Assembly (NCBI GenBank): GCA_007123515.1
Contig: SKKY01000011.1
Coordinates: 1 to 11,702 of the forward strand
Direction: 5' to 3'
Source of the DNA: Clostridia bacterium
GTDB taxonomy: Bacteria; Bacillota; Peptococcia; Peptococcales; SKKY01
Length of the DNA stretch: 11,702 nt
Shown: in pieces, positions 1 to 6,952 of the stretch
How the letters are laid out: the number at the start of each line of letters is the position of its first letter
How positions within the stretch are numbered: position 1 is the stretch's first letter
The notes under the pieces: generated by a model
The model's input: only the letters and a program-made list of their open reading frames with translations
What the model was told of the DNA's origin: nothing
Databases searched by the model: none
Made by a program: the position numbers and the translations under genes

Positions 1-416
1 CGCCCAATGAAGCGGGAAACAGTCTCGAATTCATCCGGGTTTTCTCCGGTCGCAAACCGCTCCTCGGGGTATGTCTCGGGCACCAATGCATCGGACAGTA
101 CTTTGGAGGTAAGATAAAAAAAGCACCCGAACTCTTTCATGGGAAAACATCAAAGATTACCCATAAAAATGATCCGATTTTTTCAGGGTTAAGTGACGTC
201 TTTAGGGTAGCCCGCTACCATTCTCTGATTGTTGATAAAGGAACAATACCGGATGCACTTACTGTCATTGCAGAGACTGATGATGGCATCATAATGGCCC
301 TTAAACACTCGGAGTATCCTATTTACGGTCTGCAGTTTCATCCTGAATCAATAAACACTCCTGATGGAAAGAAAATTTTAAATAATTTCCTAAAGGCAGG
401 TGAATCTGATGCATAA
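1..416 (+). CDS. trpG: Anthranilate synthase component II, glutamine amidotransferase (3' part)
   Basis: This is the C-terminal 137 residues of a class I glutamine amidotransferase. It supplies ammonia from glutamine to TrpE for making anthranilate from chorismate. The frame is open from base 3 and ends at TAA 414-416. The nucleophile elbow GVCLGHQ is visible with its Cys codon at 72-74, and the HPES motif gives the catalytic His (339-341) and Glu (345-347). The family is about 190 residues long, so roughly 50 N-terminal residues lie outside the window. PabA of folate synthesis is nearly indistinguishable by motif, but the trpD-trpC-trpF-trpB-trpA genes that follow make TrpG the better name. 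One oddity is that the first ~110 bases are about 56% G+C by hand count, while the rest of the gene is visibly A/T-rich. Confidence 0.95.
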   Translation, partial: PNEAGNSLEFIRVFSGRKPLLGVCLGHQCIGQYFGGKIKKAPELFHGKTSKITHKNDPIFSGLSDVFRVARYHSLIVDKGTIPDALTVIAETDDGIIMALKHSEYPIYGLQFHPESINTPDGKKILNNFLKAGESDA

Positions 417-1452
417 AGAATATTTATCAAAAATCATGACAAAACAGGATCTAAGCATCGAAGAAATGAAAGAGATGATCACGCTGATTATGGATGGCAG
501 AGTCAGCGATATTATGATATCGGCTTTATTAATATCCCTGGAAATGAAAGGGCTAAGTATCGATGAAATCGCTGCGGCCGTCAGTGTTATGAGGGATAAA
601 TCTGAAAAAGTAAAGGTAGACCAATCCATAATCATTGATACATGCGGAACCGGTGGAGATTATGTAGATACGTATAATGTTTCTACAGCCGCAGCCTTTA
701 TGGCAGCAGCTGCCGGTGCATTCGTTGTAAAACATGGCAATCGTGCCGTTACCAGTAAATGTGGCAGTGCGGATGTATTAGAAGAACTCGGAGCCATTAT
801 TGATATAAATCCTGGAGAAGTAGAAGAAATCATTAAGAAAACGAACATAGGATTTTTATTTGCTCCTTCTTATCACAAAGCCATGAAACATGTGGCCAAT
901 GTGAGAAAAACACTTTCGATAAAAACTATCTTCAATATTTTAGGGCCACTGACCAATCCTGGAAATGCAAAATATCAGGTTATCGGCGTTTATGATCCAA
1001 ATTTGACAGAAATCATCTGTGAAGTTCTTAAAAAATTGGGTTCTGTTCATGTTCTTTGTGTGAGCGGGCTTGAAGGATTAGATGAAATATCTGTTTCAGG
1101 AACAACTAAAATCAGTGAACTTAAAAACGATCGCATTTCAACCTATTATATTCAGCCTGAAGATTTCGGAATAGCCAGAGCAGATATCGATGCAGTTAAA
1201 GGTGGTTCGGCAGAAAATAATGCGGACATTATAAAAAATATCTTTAAAGGAAGACTTGGACCGGAGAGAGATTTGCTGGTTCTCAATGCCGCAGCAGCCA
1301 TCTATATTGCTCAAAAGGCAGATTCATTATTACAAGCCGCAAGGATCGCTGAAGATATCATAGATAGCGGAAAAGCTTTACAAAAACTTAAAGACTTCAT
1401 TGGAATTTCAAAAAAGATAGGAAAAAAGGGAGGCGCAAAACATGTTTCTTGA
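409..1452 (+). CDS. trpD: Anthranilate phosphoribosyltransferase
   Basis: The product (347 residues, normal for the family) transfers phosphoribose from PRPP to anthranilate, the second committed step of tryptophan synthesis, in the cytoplasm. Family motifs are present: the PRPP-binding loop GTGGD at about residues 80-84, KHGNR at 108-112, and KCGSADVLE at 117-125. I chose ATG 409 because AGGTGA at 398-403 sits 5 bases upstream. An in-frame GTG at 400 overlaps that Shine-Dalgarno and is unlikely to be used. The start overlaps the end of trpG by 8 bases and the gene overlaps trpC by 11 bases, as expected for coupled translation in one operon. The C-terminus (residues ~335-347) is a short lysine/glycine-rich tail that overlaps the trpC ribosome binding site and start. 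No key residue appears to be missing. Confidence 0.97.
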   Translation: MHKEYLSKIMTKQDLSIEEMKEMITLIMDGRVSDIMISALLISLEMKGLSIDEIAAAVSVMRDKSEKVKVDQSIIIDTCGTGGDYVDTYNVSTAAAFMAAAAGAFVVKHGNRAVTSKCGSADVLEELGAIIDINPGEVEEIIKKTNIGFLFAPSYHKAMKHVANVRKTLSIKTIFNILGPLTNPGNAKYQVIGVYDPNLTEIICEVLKKLGSVHVLCVSGLEGLDEISVSGTTKISELKNDRISTYYIQPEDFGIARADIDAVKGGSAENNADIIKNIFKGRLGPERDLLVLNAAAAIYIAQKADSLLQAARIAEDIIDSGKALQKLKDFIGISKKIGKKGGAKHVS

Positions 1453-2194
1453 TCAGATTATCGCTGCAAAAAAAATAAGAGTGGCTAAACTTAAAGATAT
1501 GGTTATTTCCGAAAATTACTCAAAAAATGAACGCAAATTCTATGATGCAATAAAGAAAGAAGGATTGTCGATCATTGGTGAAATAAAAAGAGCCTCCCCT
1601 TCACTTGGTTTGATTAATGAAGACTTTAATCTGAAAGACCGTGTAAACGAATATGGTTTGGTCATGGATGCCATATCCATTCTGACAGAAGAGGATTTTT
1701 TTCTAGGATCATCAGAAGATCTGATCGAGGCCAGACAACATATAAGTCGTCCTATATTAATGAAAGATTTTATTATTAATGAAAAACAAATCTACCAGGC
1801 TAAACAGATAGGAGCCGATTGCATCTTGTTAATAGCCACGATTCTTAATAAAGAAAAGATACAGGAATTTTTTACGCTGGCACGCAAATTGGGTTTAGAT
1901 GCAATCGTTGAAGTGCATAATGATGATGAACTTACTAAAGCCTTAGCAACCGATGCAGATATGATTGGTATTAATAATCGTGATTTAGTCTCTTTTGTTA
2001 CCGATCTTTCAACCACAGAAAAATTAGCAAAGAGGATACCGGATCACATTCTGGTTATCAGTGAGAGTGGGATTAAAACAAAAGAAGATATTAAAAAAAT
2101 AAAAAATAGCAAAGTGAATGCGGTACTAATTGGAGAATCGTTTATGAGGACAGAAAACATACAGAAAACTGCGGAGGCCTATAAAAATGCCTAA
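1442..2194 (+). CDS. trpC: Indole-3-glycerol phosphate synthase
   Basis: This is a 250-residue single-domain TIM-barrel enzyme that closes the indole ring, converting carboxyphenylamino-deoxyribulose phosphate to indole-3-glycerol phosphate. Visible family motifs are EIKRASPS at 47-54 (Glu47, catalytic Lys49), MKDF at 107-110 (catalytic Lys108), VEVH with Glu157, INNRD at 177-181, SESG at 207-210 and the phosphate-binding GES at 231-233. Spacing between these residues matches the family well. The usual Arg before the second catalytic Lys (RKDF) is Met here, probably a tolerated change. GGGAGG at 1428-1433 is placed correctly for ATG 1442. The gene overlaps trpD by 11 bases and trpF by 8. Unlike in E. 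coli, TrpC is not fused to TrpF; in this operon TrpF is joined to TrpB instead. Confidence 0.97.
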   Translation: MFLDQIIAAKKIRVAKLKDMVISENYSKNERKFYDAIKKEGLSIIGEIKRASPSLGLINEDFNLKDRVNEYGLVMDAISILTEEDFFLGSSEDLIEARQHISRPILMKDFIINEKQIYQAKQIGADCILLIATILNKEKIQEFFTLARKLGLDAIVEVHNDDELTKALATDADMIGINNRDLVSFVTDLSTTEKLAKRIPDHILVISESGIKTKEDIKKIKNSKVNAVLIGESFMRTENIQKTAEAYKNA

Positions 2195-4001
2195 ACCCAA
2201 AATTAAAATATGTGGTATTCAATCAGATGAAGAAGTGTTGATTATGAATCGGGAAAAACCTGAATATATTGGTTTTGTTTTTGCGGAGAGTAAAAGGAAA
2301 GTCGATGCAAAAATAGTTTGTGATCTTAAAAAAGCATTGGATAAACATATAAAAACGGTCGGAGTCTTCGCTGATCAGCCACCATCAGAGGTTCTAAATA
2401 TTGCAAAAATATGCAATCTCGATGTCATACAGCTCCATGGCCGTGAAAGCATAAACGATATAAAAAAAATCAAAGAACAATATGATAAAGAAATTTGGAA
2501 ATCGATAGCGGTAAAAGAAAAAAAAGATTTACAAAAAGCCTTTGATTTTGATCAGAATAGTACGATTCTTTTAGATAGTTTTTCAGAACAGGCTAAAGGA
2601 GGAACCGGTTATTGTTTTGACTGGAATGCGGCAAAGAATTTTTCAGAAAGCAGAAACTATGTCCTGGCCGGAGGGTTAACTCCGGATAATATTGTTGAAG
2701 CCATTAAAAAATTGCAGCCTGCTATTGTTGATGTAAGCAGTGGAGTTGAAACCGGAGGCAAAAAAGATCAAAAGAAAGTAAAAGAATTTATAAGGAGAGT
2801 GCGAACTATGAAAACCTCATCGTATTTTTTAGAGTTTGGGGGACAATTTGTTCCGGAATCGTTGATGAACCCACTTAAAGAGCTGGAAAAGCAATATGAA
2901 GCATACAAAGATGATCAGGCCTTTAAAGATGAATACCTATATTATCTTAAAGAATATGTTGGCAGACCATCGCCTCTATATTATGCAAAAAATCTGACGA
3001 GACATTTTAATGGAGCAAAAATCTATTTAAAAAGAGAAGACTTAAATCATACAGGAGCTCATAAGATAAATAATGTAATCGGGCAACTACTTTTGGCTAA
3101 AAAGATGGGCAAGAAAAAAGTGATTGCCGAAACAGGAGCCGGAATGCATGGAGTAGCCACAGCCACCGGTGCATCTCTTTTTAATATGGAGTGTATCGTC
3201 TATATGGGGGAAGAAGATATTAAAAGACAAGAGATTAATGTTTTTAAAATGCGTCTTTTGGGAGCTACCGTTGTAACGGTTAGTTCCGGAAGCCGAACGC
3301 TTAAAGATGCTACAAACGAAGCGATCAGAAGCTGGGTGGCAAATGCTGAGGATACCTTTTACGTAATCGGTTCAGTGGTGGGGCCTCATCCTTACCCCAC
3401 GATGGTTCGGGATTTTCAAAAAATTATCGGAGAAGAAGTAAAAAAACAGATAGCTGAAAAGGAAGGACGTCAGCCTGATGTAATTGTTGCCTGTGTGGGT
3501 GGTGGCAGTAATGCAATGGGTATTTTTTATCCTTATCTTGATTTGCCGGACACTAAGCTAATTGGAGTAGAGGCTGCCGGAAAAGGCATAGAGACCCATG
3601 AACACGCTTCAGCCTTTGCAAAGGGAAGAGTGGGTGTTCTCCATGGAATGAAAACATATTTATTGCAAGATCAAGATGGACAAATACTTCCGGCTCATTC
3701 TGTTTCAGCAGGCCTAGACTACCCGGGCACAGGACCTGAACATGCAGCTCTTTTTGCTTCTAACAAGGCTACGTATACATCAATTACGGATGATGAGGCG
3801 ATTGAAGCTTTTTATCTTCTTACAAAAATTGAAGGGATCATTCCGGCTTTAGAAAGCTCACACGCCATCGCCGAAGGCGGAAAGATAGCAGCTACATTAT
3901 CAAAAGATGCCATTATTGTTATAAATCTTTCCGGTCGCGGTGATAAGGATATTCATACTGTTGCTGAACTAGAAAGGAGCCAGACAAATGAACAGAATTA
4001 A
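2187..4001 (+). CDS. trpFB: Phosphoribosylanthranilate isomerase / tryptophan synthase beta, in-frame fusion
   Basis: This one 604-codon frame covers two enzymes. Residues 1-207 are a complete TrpF TIM barrel, with KICGI (general base Cys9), QLHG at 82-85, LLDSF (general acid Asp130) and AGGL at 161-164. Residues 208-604 are a complete PLP-dependent TrpB, which condenses indole with serine. It shows HTGAHKIN (PLP Lys293), AETGAG (Glu315), the phosphate loop GGGSN at 438-442 and a C-terminal NLSGRGDKD. There is essentially no linker: TrpF ends at FIRRVR and TrpB begins at Met208. An AAGGAG at 2792-2797 lies 10 bases before ATG 2808, so a separate TrpB of 397 residues could also be made. Position 320 is Met where GAGQHG is the form I know from E. 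coli and B. subtilis. GGAGG at 2173-2177 serves ATG 2187. TrpF-TrpB fusions have been annotated in some bacteria, so this may be genuine. Confidence 0.93.
   Translation: MPKPKIKICGIQSDEEVLIMNREKPEYIGFVFAESKRKVDAKIVCDLKKALDKHIKTVGVFADQPPSEVLNIAKICNLDVIQLHGRESINDIKKIKEQYDKEIWKSIAVKEKKDLQKAFDFDQNSTILLDSFSEQAKGGTGYCFDWNAAKNFSESRNYVLAGGLTPDNIVEAIKKLQPAIVDVSSGVETGGKKDQKKVKEFIRRVRTMKTSSYFLEFGGQFVPESLMNPLKELEKQYEAYKDDQAFKDEYLYYLKEYVGRPSPLYYAKNLTRHFNGAKIYLKREDLNHTGAHKINNVIGQLLLAKKMGKKKVIAETGAGMHGVATATGASLFNMECIVYMGEEDIKRQEINVFKMRLLGATVVTVSSGSRTLKDATNEAIRSWVANAEDTFYVIGSVVGPHPYPTMVRDFQKIIGEEVKKQIAEKEGRQPDVIVACVGGGSNAMGIFYPYLDLPDTKLIGVEAAGKGIETHEHASAFAKGRVGVLHGMKTYLLQDQDGQILPAHSVSAGLDYPGTGPEHAALFASNKATYTSITDDEAIEAFYLLTKIEGIIPALESSHAIAEGGKIAATLSKDAIIVINLSGRGDKDIHTVAELERSQTNEQN
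2792..2810 (+). promoter_or_regulatory. Internal ribosome binding site and ATG for trpB inside the trpFB frame
   Basis: AAGGAG at 2792-2797 lies 10 bases upstream of ATG 2808-2810, exactly at the boundary between the TrpF and TrpB homology regions. A TAA sits at 2791-2793, directly against the Shine-Dalgarno, but one frame off. The arrangement looks like an intergenic start site in which the upstream stop has been lost. It is likely functional, so free TrpB may be made beside any fusion protein, but this has to be inferred from sequence. Confidence 0.7.
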
Positions 4002-4764
4002 TCAAACATTTAAAGAACTTGAAAAAGAGAAGAAAACGGCTCTGATTACCTTTGTTGTCGCTGGTGATCCTGCCCTTGATACAACGGAGGAAATCATTCT
4101 GGCTAAAATTGAGGGTGGTGCAGATATTATAGAAATGGGTATTCCCTTTTCAGATCCATTAGCCGATGGTCCGGTGATTCAGGCTTCCGCATCAAGGTCA
4201 CTAAAGAGCGGAACAACCATTAAGGCAATTTTTGAGATGGCCAGAAACATAAGAAAAAAGACAGAAATTCCTCTGGTTTTTTTAGTGTATTACAATATGA
4301 TTCTTCAGTATGGAACAAAGCGCTTTATTAATGAGTGTTATGGAATAATCGACGGATTGATTATTCCCGATCTTCCTTTTGAAGAACAAAAAGAACTAAT
4401 AGCTGATCTTGATCAGAATCAGACAGCCTTGATTCCTTTAATAGCGCCTACTTCCAAAAACAGAATCAAAGACATACTTGAAAATCACAAAGAACATGGT
4501 TTTGTCTATTGTGTAACAACAATGGGAGTCACCGGTATCGATGTAACCTTTCATAAAGATTTAGAAACGTATCTTCGTCAGGTAAAAGAGGTTAGTCAGA
4601 TTCCTGTTTGTGCAGGATTTGGTGTTAAGGACAAGGAGGATGTGCGCAGATTGTCTGGTTTAGTAGATGGTGTTATAATAGGGTCTGCGATCGTTAATCA
4701 GATCGATGCGCAAGGTTTTAATAAAGAAAGCCTGCGTATATTTATCGAAGAGTTAAAAAAATAG
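3988..4764 (+). CDS. trpA: Tryptophan synthase alpha subunit
   Basis: This 258-residue TIM-barrel subunit cleaves indole-3-glycerol phosphate to indole and glyceraldehyde 3-phosphate, and channels indole to TrpB in the alpha2-beta2 complex. The signature EMGIPFSDPLADGPVIQ is intact, placing catalytic Glu49 and Asp60 exactly where the family has them. GVTG (about 175-178) and CAGFGV (about 208-213) follow as expected. AAAGGAG at 3973-3979 is 8 bases before ATG 3988. The gene overlaps the 3' end of trpFB by 14 bases, consistent with balanced production of the two subunits. The overlap matters because one partner here is attached to TrpF. No defects are seen. Confidence 0.97.
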   Translation: MNRINQTFKELEKEKKTALITFVVAGDPALDTTEEIILAKIEGGADIIEMGIPFSDPLADGPVIQASASRSLKSGTTIKAIFEMARNIRKKTEIPLVFLVYYNMILQYGTKRFINECYGIIDGLIIPDLPFEEQKELIADLDQNQTALIPLIAPTSKNRIKDILENHKEHGFVYCVTTMGVTGIDVTFHKDLETYLRQVKEVSQIPVCAGFGVKDKEDVRRLSGLVDGVIIGSAIVNQIDAQGFNKESLRIFIEELKK

Positions 4765-4785
4765 ACATCCGGAGGAAATAGACCA

Positions 4786-5280
4786 TTGCATGTACAAAAG
4801 CTAACTAAGTCTGCAATTTTTTTAGCGCTAATTGTTGTATCTTTTTTGTTATTCCGGGGCACAACCAATATTTTTAATGCCGTGATCGTGCCGTTGCTTA
4901 TTTCAATTACGATAAAAGATATGAAAATAAAAGAAGGATTAACCTTTATAGCAGCTATTATTTTACTAGGGTTTATGTTCTTCAGATTTCAGATTTTCTT
5001 TATAATTCTGTATGCCTTATTGGCGGTAATGCTTTTATACACGAAAAAAAACAATTATCGTTTTTCGACTAAAGCGTTGTTTTTTTCAGCCACTTCGGCG
5101 GTAGGCTTTTTTATTGTGATAAGAATGACCGATCTTGTATTAGGATCTCCGATTGAAAGGGCATTAATCGCTATATCCGGTGGCAGTTTCGGTAACTATT
5201 TAACACTGCTCCTGGCACAGGGTCTTTTTGTGGGATTGATGCTTGCGACAATGACTAAAGTCAAACAATTTGACCTTTAG
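4786..5280 (+). CDS. Small polytopic membrane protein linked to the trp operon, function unknown
   Basis: I do not recognise the family with certainty. The 164-residue product has about six hydrophobic segments, roughly at residues 9-23, 28-43, 51-66, 67-85, 97-112 and 134-155. There are short basic turns at 44-49 and 86-96 and a basic C-terminal tail. I choose the TTG start at 4786 because GGAGGAAA (4771-4778) lies 7 bases upstream and no better start follows. The gene begins 21 bases after the trpA stop with no terminator between, so it is very probably the last gene of the trp transcript. Its size, six helices and N-terminal pattern (basic residues, then KSAIFLALIVV) resemble S components of ECF transporters, a class that includes the tryptophan transporter TrpP of Bacillus. 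No specific TrpP motif was seen, so a role in tryptophan or precursor transport is only a hypothesis. Confidence 0.85.
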   Translation: MHVQKLTKSAIFLALIVVSFLLFRGTTNIFNAVIVPLLISITIKDMKIKEGLTFIAAIILLGFMFFRFQIFFIILYALLAVMLLYTKKNNYRFSTKALFFSATSAVGFFIVIRMTDLVLGSPIERALIAISGGSFGNYLTLLLAQGLFVGLMLATMTKVKQFDL

Positions 5281-5283
5281 GTC
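5253..5283 (+). repeat. Imperfect inverted repeat at the end of the membrane protein gene, overlapping the helicase -35 box
   Basis: CTAAAG (5255-5260) and TCAAA (5261-5265) are complementary to TTTGA (5269-5273) and CTTTAG (5275-5280). There is a 3-base loop and one bulged C, and a further GA/TC extension outside a bulged G. The downstream arm contains the -35 hexamer at 5270-5275 and the TAG stop of the upstream gene. No T-tract follows, so it is not a standard intrinsic terminator. It could be a weak transcript-end hairpin or an operator, or chance in A/T-rich DNA. Confidence 0.45.
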
Positions 5284-5298
5284 TATAAATGCTATAAT
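5270..5298 (+). promoter_or_regulatory. Sigma-A type promoter for the DEAD-box helicase gene
   Basis: TTGACC at 5270-5275 (5 of 6 to consensus), a 17-base spacer, then a perfect TATAAT at 5293-5298 with an extended -10 TG at 5290-5291. Transcription should start near 5305. This separates the helicase from the trp operon and rules out a translation start at the upstream in-frame TTG (5302). The first transcribed bases can form a small hairpin, ATAAC (5305-5309) with GTTAT (5314-5318). Confidence 0.88.
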
Positions 5299-5343
5299 GA
5301 TTTGATAACAAAAGTTATAGAAAAATATTTAGAGGTGAATACA

Positions 5344-6858
5344 ATTAGAATTTCAGATTTACAATGCTCTCCATCAATTATTAAAGGTCTAAATGAAATG
5401 GGTTTTGAGGAAACAACGCCTATTCAGACACAGACCATTCCGGTAATTATGGAAGGTAAAGACGTAGTAGGACAGGCACAGACAGGGACAGGGAAAACAG
5501 CAGCTTTTGCAATTCCTGTTATAGACATGGTAGACCCGGCAGACCGAAACACTCAGGCACTGATTTTGTGTCCGACAAGAGAACTCGCAATCCAGATTTC
5601 GGAAGAATTTTCTAAAATCGGAAAATATAAAGAGGGTGTTAAAGTTCTGCCAGTATTTGGCGGACAGTCTATTGACCGTCAGATTTTAAGGTTAAAAAAA
5701 GGTGTTCAGGTAGTTATTGGTACACCAGGCAGAATTATGGATCATTTACGCAGAAAAACATTGAAACTTAATAATCTTAAAATATTTGTTCTAGATGAAG
5801 CAGATGAGATGCTTAATATGGGTTTCAGAGAAGATATTGAAACCATTCTTGAAAGCACTAACGAAGATCGTCAGACGCTTCTTTTCTCGGCAACTATGCC
5901 TAAAGAGATCATGGCGATTATCAATAAGTTTCAAAAAGATCCTGTAGAAGTAAAAATTACCAGAAAAGAATTATCAACACCAAACATCAAGCAAACCTAT
6001 GTAACGATTCATGAAAAAGACAAAATGGAAGTATTAGCCAGATTTTTTGATGCGTATGAACCGAAAAGAGCAATCGTTTTCTGTAATACAAAAAAACGTG
6101 TTGATGATGTAACCGGTGATTTGCAAACCAGAGGGTATCTGACTGATAAAATCCACGGAGACATGACGCAGATGGCTCGTCTTGGAGTAATCAATAAGTT
6201 TAAAACGGGTGATATTGAAATACTTGTAGCGACTGATGTAGCCGCAAGAGGACTTGATATTAATGATGTAGAATATGTATTTAATTATGATGTACCAAAT
6301 CATGATGAATACTATGTTCACAGAATTGGCCGTACAGGAAGAGCCGGGAAAGATGGACAGGCTATCTCTTTTGTTACAATGAGAGAATTTTATCTTCTAA
6401 AAAACATTATGGGTTATACCAAACAGAAGATTGATAAAATTAGCATTCCTAACTTAAAAGACATTGAGTCGATTAAAGTCGATGCTTTATCCACAAAAAT
6501 TAAAAGCTATATCGATGAAGGAAGTCTTCAGCCTTACATGGCTATTTTGGATAATATTACCAGTGATGACCATTCTTCAATTGAAGTAGCTGCCGCTTTA
6601 TTAAAGCTTGAGCTTGGCAACCTGAATTTGGAATCAAAAAAAGATCCAATTTCCGAGGTTACGATTCATGATCGCGGAGGTCATTCGAGAAACCAAAAAG
6701 GCAGAGGAAATGGTTCATCAAAGCCAAAGAAAAAGCCTTATGGTGAAAAGAAGTCTTACGGAGAAAAGAAACCATATGGTGACAGAAAACCATTTGATGG
6801 TCCAAAAAGGCGCGAGGGAAAACCTAAAAAAAGCGCCCCAAGAAAAAGTGACTATTAA
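5344..6858 (+). CDS. cshA: DEAD-box ATP-dependent RNA helicase, CshA type
   Basis: The product unwinds RNA duplexes using ATP; family members act in mRNA decay, ribosome assembly and cold adaptation. Numbered from the ATT start (504 residues), it has the Q motif region (Phe21 to Gln28), AQTGTGKT 45-52, PTREL 77-81, TPGR 127-130, DEAD 151-154, SAT 182-184, a VATDVAARGLD block near 295-305 and HRIGRTGR 326-333. The tail after about residue 435 is Gly/Lys/Arg-rich, with a six-residue repeat, typical of RNA-binding extensions. The start needs judgement. The in-frame TTG 5302 lies at or before the predicted transcript start, and GTG 5335 is inside the Shine-Dalgarno GAGGTGA (5332-5338). ATT 5344 is 5 bases after that site and gives an N-terminus like that of relatives. 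The unit has its own promoter and terminator. The gene symbol is by family resemblance. Confidence 0.93.
   Translation: MRISDLQCSPSIIKGLNEMGFEETTPIQTQTIPVIMEGKDVVGQAQTGTGKTAAFAIPVIDMVDPADRNTQALILCPTRELAIQISEEFSKIGKYKEGVKVLPVFGGQSIDRQILRLKKGVQVVIGTPGRIMDHLRRKTLKLNNLKIFVLDEADEMLNMGFREDIETILESTNEDRQTLLFSATMPKEIMAIINKFQKDPVEVKITRKELSTPNIKQTYVTIHEKDKMEVLARFFDAYEPKRAIVFCNTKKRVDDVTGDLQTRGYLTDKIHGDMTQMARLGVINKFKTGDIEILVATDVAARGLDINDVEYVFNYDVPNHDEYYVHRIGRTGRAGKDGQAISFVTMREFYLLKNIMGYTKQKIDKISIPNLKDIESIKVDALSTKIKSYIDEGSLQPYMAILDNITSDDHSSIEVAAALLKLELGNLNLESKKDPISEVTIHDRGGHSRNQKGRGNGSSKPKKKPYGEKKSYGEKKPYGDRKPFDGPKRREGKPKKSAPRKSDY
6730..6801 (+). repeat. Four tandem 18-base units coding a basic hexapeptide repeat
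   Basis: Near the 3' end of the helicase gene, four consecutive units encode KKPYGE, KKSYGE, KKPYGD and RKPFDG. The DNA units differ mainly at third positions, so the peptide pattern is probably kept by selection rather than by very recent duplication. Lys/Arg plus Tyr/Gly repeats of this kind are common in disordered RNA-binding tails of DEAD-box helicases. Confidence 0.8.
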
Positions 6859-6885
6859 GCATATAGCATAATATTCAGACAGGAT

Positions 6886-6924
6886 AAAGAGATAGCGGAG
6901 ATTCATTCCTGCTGTCTCTTTTTT
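6886..6924 (+). terminator. Intrinsic terminator after the helicase gene
   Basis: AGAGATAGC at 6888-6896 pairs with GCTGTCTCT at 6911-6919 (9 bp including one G-U), with a 14-base loop and a following T-tract to 6924. It begins 27 bases after the helicase stop codon and isolates that gene from the aldolase gene. Confidence 0.85.
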
Positions 6925-6952
6925 ACATACTAAATTAAAAGGAGAGATCATC

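Noticed and set aside
2760..2793. Programmed frameshift at A6 (2760-2765) that would end TrpF at the out-of-frame TAA 2791-2793
   Set aside because: Reaching that TAA needs a +1 shift, whereas slippage at A-runs normally goes -1. The -1 frame does not stop there, and no stimulatory structure was seen.
6668..6871. 67-codon + strand frame overlapping the 3' end of the helicase gene
   Set aside because: It is an alternative reading of the lysine-rich repeat region; purine-rich repeats stay open in more than one frame, and there is no start signal or motif.
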